This document shows, piece after piece, positions 36,024-47,876 of a stretch of 64,000 nt of DNA (positions are counted from its first letter, which is position 1; the number at the start of each line of letters is the position of its first letter). The position numbers and the translations under genes are program-made. Source of the DNA: Serinus canaria (taxonomy: Eukaryota > Chordata > Aves > Passeriformes > Fringillidae). The notes under the pieces were generated by a model that was given only the letters and a program-made list of their open reading frames with translations, searched no databases and had not been told where the DNA came from. The DNA is taken from NCBI RefSeq assembly GCF_022539315.1, contig NC_066316.1:100124179-100188178 (forward strand). Reading direction: 5' to 3'.

Positions 36024-38333
36024 TACAGTAATTCTCAGGCTTGATTTTGAAATATTCTGACATTGTCATAAGTAAGGCATATAACAGTTATATAAATTTA
36101 TATAAGGATTAATTTAAAACAATGTAAATGATTTCCAGAAAATAACTAATCTCACTATGTGAGAACTAAGCAGCTGTTTTTAATAGTGAGAGAAAATGAA
36201 CAAAAACAAATAACATTCCCCTGAACAATTTCTGAGTCCTTAGTATATTTCTTTAAATTTTTAAGACTTTAGAGGATTTATAAAAGACAGGTGGTCTCAA
36301 TGAGAAGAAAAATAAAGGAGATGTCAATACCACATTTCAGGCATTTTTCAGCCTCAGAAAAGTGGATTTCTTTCTCCTTGCAAAAGGAAGCAAGTGAACA
36401 CAAACTGGTTTTAGAGCGCATTTTTTATGATGGTGACAGAACACTTCTGGATTCATTCCTATTGCTGTTCCTAATACCTTCACAGCTTTAGAGACAAAAT
36501 TTCTTTAAATAGATACTTTGGAATATGCTGCATGACCTGTAGTATACTCTTTAACAAAAGCCATTTTACAAAAGTGCAAAACATTCTCAGTTTTGATAAA
36601 AGGATTGTATTGTGTATTCCTTTTTTCAGTCAGTGCTCTTCAGATTTACTGTCTGACATTTATAGGGCTTACTACTTGCTTTGAAAATTCTCCATTCAAT
36701 GTTTTTTTCAAAGTCATATTACAATAGTTAACACTTGGACACAATCTTCAAAATAAAATGTAAAGAGTAATGATATACAGCTTAAATGCAAATATTTGCT
36801 GAGTTTCAGGTTCTCTCTAAATCTGCTCTCTTTGTAGTCAGAAAAAGGTATAACTCTTAGAATTCTCACTGTGAATATTTTGTTTATATAAAACTTAAAA
36901 AAAAGAAAATTATATGACTATCACTTTAAGCAAAATAAAAATAATCCTAAATATCACCTGAATTCTTGAACAAGGATTGCTGAAGCAGAAAGAGAGCAAG
37001 GAGGTTTTTATGAGCATGTTGATTCAGATTTGTATTTTGCTTTTTGTTCTGGTGGCAAATAAGTCTTCCATTTTACTTTCTTTAACATGGACAACTTACC
37101 CTCACACCTGAGGGGACAAAGCCATGATGCTCTGAAGCTTCATTCTCTTTAGTGTCTTTGGCTGTTGGAACTGACATTCATCTACTGTCATAGTCTGAAG
37201 GGACAGCATAAAATCAGGAGAGCCTTTCACCTTCTGGCCACTGTGGAAGAGCCTGGATGCAGCACCGTAACATTGTAAGAATACATATTCTGATAAAAGA
37301 TTGAACCACTGGTGTCTGTGCCTAATCTCACAGTGACTGTGACCTGAAAAGAATGCTGTATGTTTCATTTTCTGTAAGAAGTCAAAGTGATTTCCTTTCA
37401 AGAGAAGATGAATGAGTTGCTCAAGTGGAAGAAGGGATTCACAGACCATAAGGACAAGACACATCCTATTTATAGTCTAACTTCAAAGACTTTGTAGGTG
37501 ATGACTACAAACCCCTCAGACACCGTTGAGGATTGGCTACCAAGGTAAAAGAGAGACAAAACAGCAGAGTAGGCTGGGGAGGAAAGCACGTTTTGCTAGG
37601 AATTAGATTAGATGACTTCAAGAGCTGTCATGTATCATAAAAACATTCCTCTGACAAAACCAGTATTCTGTCAGCTTCTGAATTGTAGCTCCTTAGCTGT
37701 GTGTTTAAACACGCTTGAGTGTCTTCTTCATTAGACCCTATATGAGGTAGACTTGATGGTCCTGCAAAGCTGTTTCATTTTAATTAGTACACTTGTTACA
37801 CTAGTGCACTTGTGCCAGTCATGGACCTGTTTTCTCTCCATTGGTTTCCTGACTGCTCAGCTCCTCTTGCTCTCCTATTTATTGTTTGCAGTTTTGTTTC
37901 AATACAATAATATCTAAACCACTGATCAGTGCTAATGCCCTACCAGCACTACTGTCAGAAGCTAAGTGATTTTTCTTCCTCCATCTCCTTATCCCCTTCC
38001 TACTGCTGGCACAAAGCTTTGTACAGCCAGCAGTTAAAATTGGTAAAAATACCTCATGTTAAAATCTATGGCATGAGTTTTTAAAGGCAGTGAGAGCCTG
38101 AACACGTAGTTACATGTGTGGTCATCTTTTAAAAATGTTCTTAGATCCTTATTTTTGACTCTCTAAGATTAATCATGTTTCACAAAACAGACTTTACTTT
38201 CTTAATATTCAAAGTTTAATCTTTGACTTTTGCCTCTTGAGTTTATTCTCCATACAGTCTAGGAGAGAAAATGTACATGTATTCTGCCATATAAATAGTT
38301 TTACTGTGGTTAAAATTAATGCCCAGAGATCTA
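36024..38333. other. Unique non-coding sequence
   Basis: No supported gene. The minus-strand frame at 37102-37464 (120 codons, MCLVLMVCESLLPLEQLIHL...) is the least repeat-like long frame in this part. It matches no family I know and lacks promoter or splice evidence, so it is not called. Confidence 0.5.
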
Positions 38334-38456
38334 TGTTTAATTTAATTTAATTATTTAATTTAATTTAATTTATTTTAATTTATTTAATTTAATTTAATTT
38401 AATTTAATTTAATTTAATTTATTTATTTTATTTTATTTTATTTTATTTTATTTTAT
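38334..38456. repeat. (TTTAA)n to (TTTTA)n pentanucleotide repeat
   Basis: About 120 bp of pure A/T. The first three quarters are mostly TTTAA units with occasional TTTA slips. From about 38423 the array switches to five or six perfect TTTTA units. The change of unit within one array indicates a point mutation that was then spread by slippage. Confidence 0.92.
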
Positions 38457-40897
38457 CAATATTTTCAACCATCTTTATGTTTTAGCTGCAGTAGTTTTGC
38501 TAAATATGGTTTAAATCAACAGTTCACAGCATATTACACTGCACTGAAGCCTGTTAAATGTTGGAGTCCATCAAATGTAACTCATGTCACATTACATTGA
38601 ACTGGGTCATCTAGGGACTGAAGTGTAAAGTGAATGTCAACTTGTCATCTATGGTACTTCCTAAGGGAAGCAGTGGAAGCCCAATTGTTAGAATAATTTA
38701 AAATGAGGCTGGGCAAAACACTAGAAAATTACACTGTGGGGAACTGTCTCACTTTGGCAGGAAGGAAGAAATAATAGAGGGGTTTTTTCTGTCTTCAGCT
38801 CTTGCTAACCTACAAGGCATGGCAGGTTTTGTTTTGGTTGTATATCATGCACTGCTTTATAGACCTGTTCTGTCCAGTAGTTTTTGCTTCTTATATGGTG
38901 TCAGGTAGAAACATCACTACCCATGACACAATTTATGGTTTTAAACAGACCAACCTTTGCTGTTCTAAAAGGGATTATCAAATGCTAAAACTGAGTCATA
39001 GATGTTTGTCTTATTTCTCTTACTGCTATCTTGTTTTCTTTACTGTTGGAGCTTAGCTATAAATAGCAAGCAAATAAAAAGAAGAAAAAAGAAATAGAGA
39101 AAAAGAACAGGTATCTTCAAACTTATGAGGAAATATCTTCTTCTGCAATAATCTCTCACTGACATTCAAATGGAATATAGGCATTATAATGCAAATGGTA
39201 GGACCCGAAGTACTCGAGATGAAGGACAAAACTGGGGCAAATGCAACCCATGGAGTCCTTTCAGCTTGATTTTCTTGGGCAGTCTACTTCTAGATATGGA
39301 GCAGGAAGAATTATTGTGCTACTGCTGGAAATTCTTACGTATACAATCAAATAGGCTTTTTGCCCTTTGTTCCTGGGATATAAAAAAGAAACTGTATTTA
39401 AGCAACAGAGGAGTTCTGTTCCAGTCTCCTTGACTGGTAGACAATCCAACACTGGAATGCCAGGAAATGGAGTAAAATGGAAGAACCAATGAGCCTGCAT
39501 CCATTTCAGTCAGCACCTCAAGCAAGGCAGTAAAATATATACATATTGTGTACTACACATTCATGCAGCTGAGATGTTCTATCCCACAAAAAATGTAACT
39601 TCATCCAAAATGTTGAAGAGATTGATTTGGTCACAGCATTTGCTAACACCCAACAAGCGTGCTAAGCTGGGAATGCAAACTTTGGCATACTCCCAAATTA
39701 GTACAGTTAAATAATAAGAACAATGTCAATCTGCATGATGATATTGAACCTAAGAAGGAAAGACAATGAAAACCAAATACAGACACATATCCTTGTCAAA
39801 AATGTATTGGAAACCAGGGAAAACAAAACAAAACAAAAAGCAGGAATCAAATACCTTCCTTTTTCCAGTCCATATACTGTCCTACATCCAAGAAAAATAC
39901 TGTGATACACAACAGGGTTTGTACTAGAAAAAGACCAGTAAGACTTTTGTTGCTTTGCAGCTTTAAACGAGATGCCAGAATTCCTGACTCTGTTCCTCAG
40001 TAGCAGAAAGTGAGTTGTGTAGTTCTTACCAATTCATGGCCAACAATTTTTTTGTTAATGCTGTGTAATCTGGCTATTTTGATAGGGTGCTGTTGGAACT
40101 TTAAAGTAATTCATAGAGGAATGACTAAATTTTGTTTGAAATTAATTGTAGGGTTGACTGAAAATTTATTAAGGAGCGAGATTTGACACAGATAGGAATA
40201 AAGATGGGTGCAGGGGAATTGTATAAATAATTTGACATATGTATATGGATAGATTACATGCTGAAGCTAGAAATGAGTGCTGCTTTTGAATGTAGGATTA
40301 ATTAGAGCTTCCAGAGGGTCCCTTCCTCTTTGTTTCCATTTCAATAAGTACATGAAAAACTCATGAAGAAAATTTTCTCTTCTGTTTCTGCATCAGGAAG
40401 ATGCAAAGTGAACTGAGATAGTTTTAACTTTTAAGAGCTGTAAGGTAGGGAACTGTGCTGCAGACACTGGAATGAGTGCAGGATGAAAGAAAGTGTTGAA
40501 AGTTTATTGACCTGTGCAATTGCCAAGAACAATATTTTGGGAATAGCTGCAATGAGTAAACCCACACCTCATATTGATTCAACCAAGGCTAAGAGATAAA
40601 ATTCACACTCAGTCCCAGGGGTGCCAAACCTACAATCTCCTGAAACAAATGCAGCCACATTACATAAGAAAATAATATTCCTATGACTAGAGGACACTTT
40701 GTGATGCTGTTTACTTAATCAAAAAGAAATATTTCTTCTCCTGTCAATAACTATTTCAGAACCTGATGAAAAGGTCAATATGTCTGATCCTATTTTCGTG
40801 ATGCACAATATTTTCTGATAAGTGATTGAGTCCTCAGAAGCTTGATATGATTAGATTAACACAAGTTTTCATTTGGAAGTGTGAAAAAGTGTAGAAT
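38457..40897. other. Unique non-coding sequence
   Basis: No gene or interspersed repeat recognised. A short AAAAC repeat lies at about 39820-39840. Frames at 38802-39056 and 39170-39433 are under 90 codons and unremarkable. Confidence 0.55.
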
Positions 40898-40936
40898 GGG
40901 TAATGCCCAGTGTTAACTGGGCATTACCCAGTTAAC
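40898..40936. repeat. Two overlapping perfect hairpins
   Basis: GGGTAATGCCCAGT (40898-40911) is the exact complement of the arm at 40916-40929, around a 4-base loop. The right arm also takes part in a second perfect hairpin: GTTAACTGGG (40912-40921) against CCCAGTTAAC (40927-40936), loop CATTA. The two structures are mutually exclusive. Confidence 0.85.
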
Positions 40937-42775
40937 CTCTAAGATGAAGGAATGATTATGACTGCTGTTTAGGTACATACACAGCATTCATAATTACTGA
41001 GAATGTCTATATGAGAATAATTTAAGATTGTAGCCAAGGCTGTCATCTAAGGAAAAAATAAAGAAATAAAAATACCTACCAAACACAGCATTTGTTGAGG
41101 AAAGGGCATTTTGCATTTGAATCAAAAGGAAAGAGCTGATAGGAAACCAGTTCACAAAAGCATAACCTGCCTGGGGATTCTATTGCAATTGACTAAGCTC
41201 TGTAGGGAGTGAAATACATTTTGACCTGTAAAACAGAATTTCTGCCAGGTTTGAGTAAACAAGTTTCATGCTGGAAAAAAAAAAATAAAGCTGTCACAGC
41301 CAACTGGTTTTTTAACTTAGCAATTAAAACTTAGAAAGTTAAATTTATTTCAGTTATTGCCATATCTTCCTGCAGATTCAACATGTACATATTTCTACTG
41401 TAAAAAAAACAAAACAACAAAACAAAACAAAACAAAATTTAAAAAAACTTACCATGAATTGGCAGTGATTTGGCCTGAAATAAAGCAGAAGCAAGAACTG
41501 GCCAGTTCCACGTTGGCTAACAACAAGATTCCATTCTCAAAAGGCCAGGTTTGTTCTGATGTGAAGACAAAAAGCAAAAAGGTAAATTAATAAACATTGC
41601 ATAACTGTTGATTATTACCAGAAAAGCAAACCCTGGCATTCACTTGAAATGACTAACTTCTTGATATTTAAGCCACTGCTATCAAATTTAATGGAATTTT
41701 TCTGGAACTTAATGGAGTGCTTTGATTTGCTGACATCCATATCTTTGTTATGCCTCTGCTCTCACCAAAAGCCTCCCTACACATCAGAGCTTATCTGATT
41801 CACTTCTTTTCTTGATGTCAAGACCCAAATTTGTCAAATTACTGTAAACAAAGCAATTTGCCTAAAGTTATTTGTAACTCCTGTTAAATGCGCTGTTCCT
41901 CTTGTTTGTTATGAAAGATCTATCATGCCAAAATTTCAGAGTGCAGTAATAAGAAAATAAAATTTGTCCAAGATCCTAGGCGACTTATTTAGTCTTAGAA
42001 GAAACTCTTCTTGAAGAGTTTCTTTAATTGTTGTTTTCCCCAGAAAAACGCCAAACCTAGTTTCATATGCCTATTCACATCCTCACAGTGCATTAAACTA
42101 TCCTTGTATTGTCTTTTTGTAGGACAAAAAACCCCAATACATTTAGATGTGAAAGGATTTATAATGACATTCCAGATAGGTGAGAATTTATGCATATTAC
42201 TTACTTTCAACAAAGGACTCATCCTATTAATTTCAACCTCTCTGGAAGACACCTGGAAAATATTAATGTGGTGTCAATTGTAAGGACGTAGTTTTCTTTG
42301 TTCCCTATCTTTTGAAATCATCTAAATTATTTCACCTTAGATACATCTATCTGTTTATGACTTTTAGCTCTTAGTGCTGATTATTATTGGTAGTGAATAC
42401 AATTATGCTTTCCATTTTTTAATGCAGAGAATTGTAAAGAGTTGGTATTATTTGTAATTATCACGTCCATAATGGGGAATGAGGTCTGTTAAGTTCAATA
42501 GAACTGTCATCTGCTATCTACAGGCAGATAGAAAAGTGATTGAATAAAACTGCATGTAGAGTCCCCAGTTCTAAAGCCTGTCCTGTCTCTGACATCACAT
42601 TCCCTGACAGGTCTTTGAAGTGATATTCCTAGGAAACCACCACAACCCCTTTTTCAGCCTGAAAGATGTCAGCTGGTTCCAGCACACCCCACTTAAAAAA
42701 TTATTGGCCATTGAGATTAATCACTCTTGTGAGCAAAAGCTTACTTTCCAAAGTGAAGGTTAGGAGCAAATGCAC
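40937..42775. other. Unique non-coding sequence with AAAAC repeat
   Basis: No supported gene. An (AAAAC)n-type tract lies at 41401-41438 and causes the lysine-rich frame 41357-41590. The frames at 41995-42283 on both strands are short and without a domain. Confidence 0.55.
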
Positions 42776-43358
42776 TGTGGTTTAACCCCAGTAGACAGCT
42801 CAGCCCCACACAGCTGTACACTCACTCACCATGTCTCAGTGGGATGGAAAAGAGAATCATCAGGGTAGGTAAACCCAAAAATTCATGGGTTCTGATAAAG
42901 AAAATAGGTAAAATAAAGTCTGTGCATACCTCCAAAGCAAGGTGAGGAATTAATTTACCACTTCCCATGGGCAGGCAGGTGTTCAGCCATCCCCAGGACA
43001 GCAGGTTTCTATCATGGGTATCAATGACTTGGGAAAACAAACTCTATCACCCCAAACATGCCCCCTCCTTCTTCTTTCCCCAGCTTTACATTTTGAGCAT
43101 GGCATACAGTATGGAATATCCCTTGGGTCAGGTGAAGTCAGCTGTCCTGGCTGTGTCACCTCCCAGCTCTTTGTGCACCCCAGCCTTCTCGATGATGGGG
43201 TGGGCTAAGAAGCAGAAGAGGCCTTGATGCTGAGTGAGCCCTGCTCAACAGAAATGAAAATATCCTTGTGCTATCAACACATTTTCCTGCACAAATCCCA
43301 AACTCAGTGCCATACCAGCTCTTGTGAAGAAAATTAACTCCATCCCAGCCAAAGCCAC
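42776..43358 (+). mobile_element. Solo LTR of a second avian retrovirus family
   Basis: The unit opens TGTGGTTTAACCCCAGTAGA, CAGCTCAGCCCCACACAGCT and CACTCACTCACCATGTCTCA, a common bird LTR start. Later it contains GGTATGGAATATCCC-like sequence (43110), CAGCTGTCCTGGCTGTGTCA, and ends with GAAGAAAATTAACTCCATCC then CAGCCAAAGCCAC. The length is about 580 bp. No internal retroviral sequence flanks it, so it is a solo LTR. Divergence from the remembered form is noticeable, and there is no clear target-site duplication. The frames at 42822-43227 are shadows inside it. The same family contributes a tail fragment at 58.2 kb. Confidence 0.85.
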
Positions 43359-43821
43359 TGTTTCATCACAGGGAGTAAAGCCAAACAAATAGGTGATAGC
43401 AATAGTGTTAAAAGTGCCCTTTTACTGCAGTTGGAAGAAAATGTTTACTGAAAGTGGTGAGGGGCATAAAGAATCAGAAAGAAGTAGAAAACAATCAACA
43501 GAAGTGTCTGTGTATGGTGAGATTTAAATAGATACCTTCTAAAATACAGAAATAAGTTTAAAAACTAATTAGAGAGGCTATGTTTACTTCCTGCATTAAA
43601 TTGGGTTTTGTTGTCTAACACAATGCTATCATATTTTAAGTTGTTTTGTGCTCCCCTTTAAAATATATTTACAGATACCATTGTACAGTATAGCCTGCTG
43701 ACGAGCTCCAAAACATATAATTTCATCAGGTATACAAAAGTGACAATTTTACAAATTAATGAAGGCCTATATTTTTATTTGATGTCAAAAAATTCCAGCT
43801 TTCTGTTTGTTGTAAAGGGGA
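43359..43821. other. Short unique spacer between the two LTRs
   Basis: About 460 bp of AT-rich unique sequence without a gene. It ends in a 15-base T-run (43822-43836) just before the interrupted CR1. Confidence 0.55.
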
Positions 43822-43868
43822 TTTTTTTTTTTTTTTACAGTCACAGAATCATGGATTAAAATCAGAGA

Positions 43869-45036
43869 TGTGCTGGTTTCACGCAACCTCGTTTTTGGTA
43901 GTGGAGGGGCCACAGAGGTGGCTTCTGTGAGAAGCTGCTGGAAGCTTCCAGCACATCCAGCAGAGCCAACCCCTGATGGCCCTAAGAAGGACGTGCTGCT
44001 GGCCAAGGCTGGGCCCAATAGAGATGCTGTTAACGCCTCTGTGATAAAATATTTCAGAAGAAAATCAAAACAAAGTGAACACAGTTTTTTATTTTAGTGA
44101 GAGAAGAGGAGGAGATGAGAACAGGTGCGGGAAACAACTTAAAGGCACCAAGGTCAGGGGGAAGCAGGGGAAGGAGTTGGTCCAGGAACTGGAGATTCCT
44201 CTGCAGGCTGTGGTGAGACCATGGTGAGGCAGCTGAGACCCTGCAGCCTGTGGGGATCCAGGGGGATGCAGAGATCCACCCACAGCCCATGGGGATCCAG
44301 GGGATGCAGAGATCCACCCACAGCCCATGGGGATCCAGGGGATGCAGAGATCCACCCACAGCCCATGGGGATCCAGGGGATGCAGAGATCCACCCACAGC
44401 CCATGGGGGAGTTTCCCAAGCCAGAGCAGGTGGATGCCTGGAGGAGGCTGTGATCCCATGGGGGACCCGGTGGAGAGAGGGGTCCCTGCCCCCAGGCTGG
44501 AGCAGCCTGTCCTTGGAGGAGAGCAGCCCATGGAGGAGTGACCCACGCTGCAGCAGCTTTGGGAGGACTGTGTGCCCATGTGGGAGTTCACACTGGTGTG
44601 GTAGGAATGCTGCTCACGAGTGGAGCCATGCTGGAGAAGTTCATGGAGAGCTGTCTCCTGTGGGAGGGACCCCATGGCCCCCCAGGGGAAGGACTCCTCT
44701 CCCGGAGCAGCAGCAGGAAATCTTGGGGATGAGCTGACCAAACCCCCCTGCCCTGTCTCCTGTGCTGTCGGTGGGAAGGAGGGATGGGCTGGGGCGAAGC
44801 AGTGTTTTAAGGGCTTGTTTTGCTTCTCATTATCCTCCTCTGATTCTGTTAGTAATAAACTCACTTTGTACCTTTACCTTGAGACTGTTTTGCCCTTGGA
44901 ATATTTTCTCCTGGTCCTTATCTCAGCTCACAAACCCTTTGTTAATTTTTCCTCTCCTCTGCTCAGCTGTGGCAGGGGAGGGTCAGTGAGTGACTCTCGT
45001 GGGTGCCTGGTGTTTGGCCAGTGTCAAACCACGACA
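43869..45036 (-). mobile_element. Solo LTR of the minisatellite-bearing family (copy 2)
   Basis: Read on the minus strand it starts TGTCGTGGTTTGACACTGGC at 45036 and ends near GTGAAACCAGCACA at about 43869, about 1.17 kb. It aligns along its length with copy 1 at 26.60-27.88 kb: the same TCCATGGGCTGCTCTCCTCC, GGACAGGCTGCTCCAGCCTG and CTGCCTCACCATGGTCTCAC blocks and the same minisatellite. A polyadenylation signal is kept at 44088-44093. No gag, pol or env sequence is adjacent. An exact target-site duplication is not clear (GAGATG on the left, GTAGA on the right). The 236-codon minus-strand frame 44154-44864 and plus-strand frames at 44221-45141 are artefacts of LTR and minisatellite sequence. 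Confidence 0.88.
44255..44415 (-). repeat. 38-bp minisatellite inside LTR copy 2, about 4 units
   Basis: The motif GATGCAGAGATCCACCCACA recurs four times at a 37-38 bp period. This is the complement of the unit in LTR copy 1. Units here are almost identical to each other, more so than in copy 1. Confidence 0.95.
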
Positions 45037-45137
45037 GTAGAATGGAACATGACTTGGGTTGGAAGGAACCTTAAAGATCATCTAGTTCCAGGACCCCTGC
45101 AATGGGCAGGAACACTTCTCACTAGACAAGGTGTGGT

Positions 45138-47289
45138 CTAAAATAAAATAGTGTTTTTTCTATTTAAAAGATGCTTTCTCCTGCCCCAAAATGACAAATT
45201 TGTAGAAATGTGCAATTTTGAAGGGTGGAACAGCTATCAAAGTGGGACTGAGCATTATTTTCATTATATCTATCAGGTATAATGTCACTGTCATTTTGAA
45301 TCAATGGAATGATTTTTCATATGTGGAATAGATATTAATACAGCTTTGGTATAAGTCTAAAAGTAGAGCCAGCCTTCATTTATTTTCTGGAATACAGTCT
45401 GAGTTTTGGAGAGAAAGACAAAAAAAATAAGGCAGTATATTACGTGCATATACATCTATAATGAACTGCTATGTTCACCAGTGCTAAATTGAGTACAATG
45501 ATAAAACCTTAATTCTGTAGATTTATGATGTTGACTCTTGTCCTTTTTTGTAGGAACAGTCATCCTAAAATCTTGAGTGCATTTTAAATTCCATTATCCT
45601 TGAGAGATAGAAAAACCCTAATCCCTTTATTTTACAGGAGAGTTTTTAGATATATTTAGACAGAATAAGATGCAAAGAAAGTCATGTTGAGATTTTTTTG
45701 GAAGCATTTTAATTGAATATGTTTAACCTTAGCTATAAAATGTAAGGATGAATGGCTTGCACATGCCTTATTTTAACAGTAAAAGGTACATTTTTAATTC
45801 TGAACTAGTCACTTATACAGTCAAAGCAGACAAATAGGCATCTGCAGAAGGTAAATCATTTTCGCTACCTTCCATTTGCATTTTTCAGAAATTGTCTTTT
45901 GTGATACTTCATTAATAATGAAAGTAGCCCTCAGGACTCGATCAGATTTAGAGATAGTGGGTACCTAAGAATCAGTCTGGATGTTCTTCTGAATAATAAC
46001 TTCTATTCCTTTTCAGACAATGAGAGAAACAGAATTCTACAGATGACAATTTCTCCCAGATAACTGTTTGAAAAGAAGCTTCTGTCACTCTTTGGTCTCT
46101 TTATAGAAAGGCTGTATAATTAGCTGAAGCTAAATACTAATTTTTTAATGCCTAAAATTAGGGTATATGAAGTCTACCTAGAGCTGCTCATATATATAAC
46201 ATTTTCAGGGTCAGGGCTTAATTATCCCAGTACAGAAACACCACAACTCACACTTCTGAACTGTCAAAAGCTCTATAATTAAGATGTGTTCCTTTGAAAT
46301 TCTTTTCTACTAATAATATCACATGGGCTCCACCTTTTCTATCTGACAAGGTTCCACTCTATTGCTTGTTGAAAAGCTGTTGAAGAAAACCAAGATTCTT
46401 CCAACCAATATGCTTGAAATGACATTGTTAAGTTAATGATGAAGTCTTAAAATAAATTGATCAATTAAAAAAGAAAATGAAAAACACAAACCATCTCTCA
46501 GGGATGTCAGTGAGAATCTCTGGTCTTTCTTTGAAGATAAAACTACTTGGCTGGCTCATAAATAATGTATGGCCTCTGCAGAGAAAACTGAAAAAGTTAC
46601 CAGTTCCTCCAGGAATGCAGTGCAAGAACTATTGTGATTTAGTGTATTAGATAATGTTTTCAACCTTGGAAACGGAAATGTTTCTCCTTATTTGTAAAGG
46701 AGGGAAAACACTGAATATGTGCATCTCATTTGGCTTTTAGAACAGTGCCTCTAAGGAGTCCTATCTCTCCTGAGGTGACAGAATTTAGAGTTTTACACTT
46801 GACTCTTGAGAATGTGGCACCAAATTTGCAAAAGTTTAAGAATAAACATAACTAGACTTTCAGTGCTGCAGCTTTTTCCTCTTCAGATCTTTTCAAAGGC
46901 TCACATTAAAAGACTTGTATTCAGGAATCCTATAGAACAAGCTTGAACCAGTTGTTGAATTTGTTTCCTGCATTTCACCTGTCAGAGAAAAATTACTATT
47001 CACCTCTTTTTAAAACTGTCATACTTTGTATTCATAAATGAGCTCTTTAAAATAAAGACAAAATTAATTTTACTATTTACACATCACTCTTTTTTCTTCT
47101 TCTGTGAATTTGTCTAAACTCTTTTTGTCTACTATCTAGTGTCTCTAATCTATCTTTCTTTTTATTACTCTAAACTCAACAGTGTTATTTTCATGTGAAA
47201 TTGCACAGGTTTTATATCATGAGAAGTAAATAATCATGTCTGCTCACCTTCTGTGTGCCACTCATTTTAAAGTCTGTTACAGAATCTCA
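45138..47289. other. Unique AT-rich non-coding sequence
   Basis: About 2.2 kb with no frame of interest and no recognised repeat. Confidence 0.6.
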
Positions 47290-47445
47290 GTTTTGTCTTT
47301 TCAAGGTTATGGAGTCACAGTCTATTGACTCATTCATCACTCCAAAGATATTCCATTATTTTGACCATTCTTGTTGCCCTTCTCTGTCTTTCTGATTCTA
47401 TTGCATTTTTTAGGTAGAAGGTCCAGATAGATTTTGAAATTAAGC
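47290..47445 (-). mobile_element. Ancient CR1/L3-type LINE relic, antisense
   Basis: The plus strand reads TTTTCAAGGTTATGGAGTCA, then TTCCATTATTTTGACCATTC, TTGTTGCCCTTCTCTG, TTTCTGATTCTATTGCATTT. This fits the antisense of a conserved CR1/L3-class segment (the 'CATTTTGGTTGCCCTTCTCTG' region). Divergence is high, so the copy is much older than the other CR1 pieces. The assignment rests on one well-kept core. Confidence 0.5.
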
Positions 47446-47689
47446 AAGAAACAGGCAGACAATAGATTCACAACAGAAAACCCCACTATCTTTATATTTT
47501 CAAGTGATGATATTAAGTTTGCTTCTTTGTTCATTATGTAACACTAACACAATGTTTTGATACATTTTATGCAAACATGCCACTATTACCTATAAATCAA
47601 ACAAAACTCGCTATGTTGTTTTCTTTCAATTACTGACTGCCAGCTGTGTGAAATGAGTTAAACTCAACCAGTGTACCTATATATGTATT
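47446..47689. other. Unique non-coding sequence, possibly part of the old LINE
   Basis: No clear feature. The CR1/L3-like relic may continue a short way into this interval. Confidence 0.4.
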
Positions 47690-47826
47690 TATATCTCTGT
47701 GGATATATATAAATGTGTGTGTTTACATATATGTATCTGTTTATATAATGTATATATATATATACACACATATATATATATGTATATATATGTGTGTGTG
47801 TGTATATAATGTATATATAACTCGTG

Positions 47827-47876
<50 letters not shown>
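47690..47876. repeat. TA/TG-rich compound microsatellite
   Basis: About 190 bp of alternating pyrimidine-purine sequence. TATATGT variants come first, then (TG)n, CACACA and TATATA blocks, ending in a TA run of about 40 bases (47833-47872). The 64-65 codon frames on both strands (Tyr-Ile repeats) are artefacts. Confidence 0.93.

Larger units (their letters stand above)
43840..45137 (-). mobile_element. CR1 LINE 3'-end fragment split by an LTR
   Basis: The left part (43840-43868, CAGTCACAGAATCATGGATT...) and the right part (45037-45137, GTAGAATGG...GACTTGGGTTGGAAGGAACC, TTAAAGATCATCTAGTTCCA, then GCAATGGGCAGGAACACTTC) together form one antisense CR1 3' terminus. The LTR at 43869-45036 lies between them. 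The CR1 must therefore have been in place before the retrovirus inserted. Only about 130 bp of CR1 remain. Confidence 0.85.

Noticed and set aside
37102..37464. 120-codon minus-strand frame
   Set aside because: It is not repeat-derived, but it has no recognisable domain, signal or splice context, and frames of this size are expected by chance in 64 kb.
44154..44864. 236-codon open frame on the minus strand, the longest in the window
   Set aside because: It runs through LTR copy 2 and its 38-bp minisatellite. The repeated DLCIPWIPMGCGWISASPG-type text is minisatellite translation, and the plus strand is also open there.
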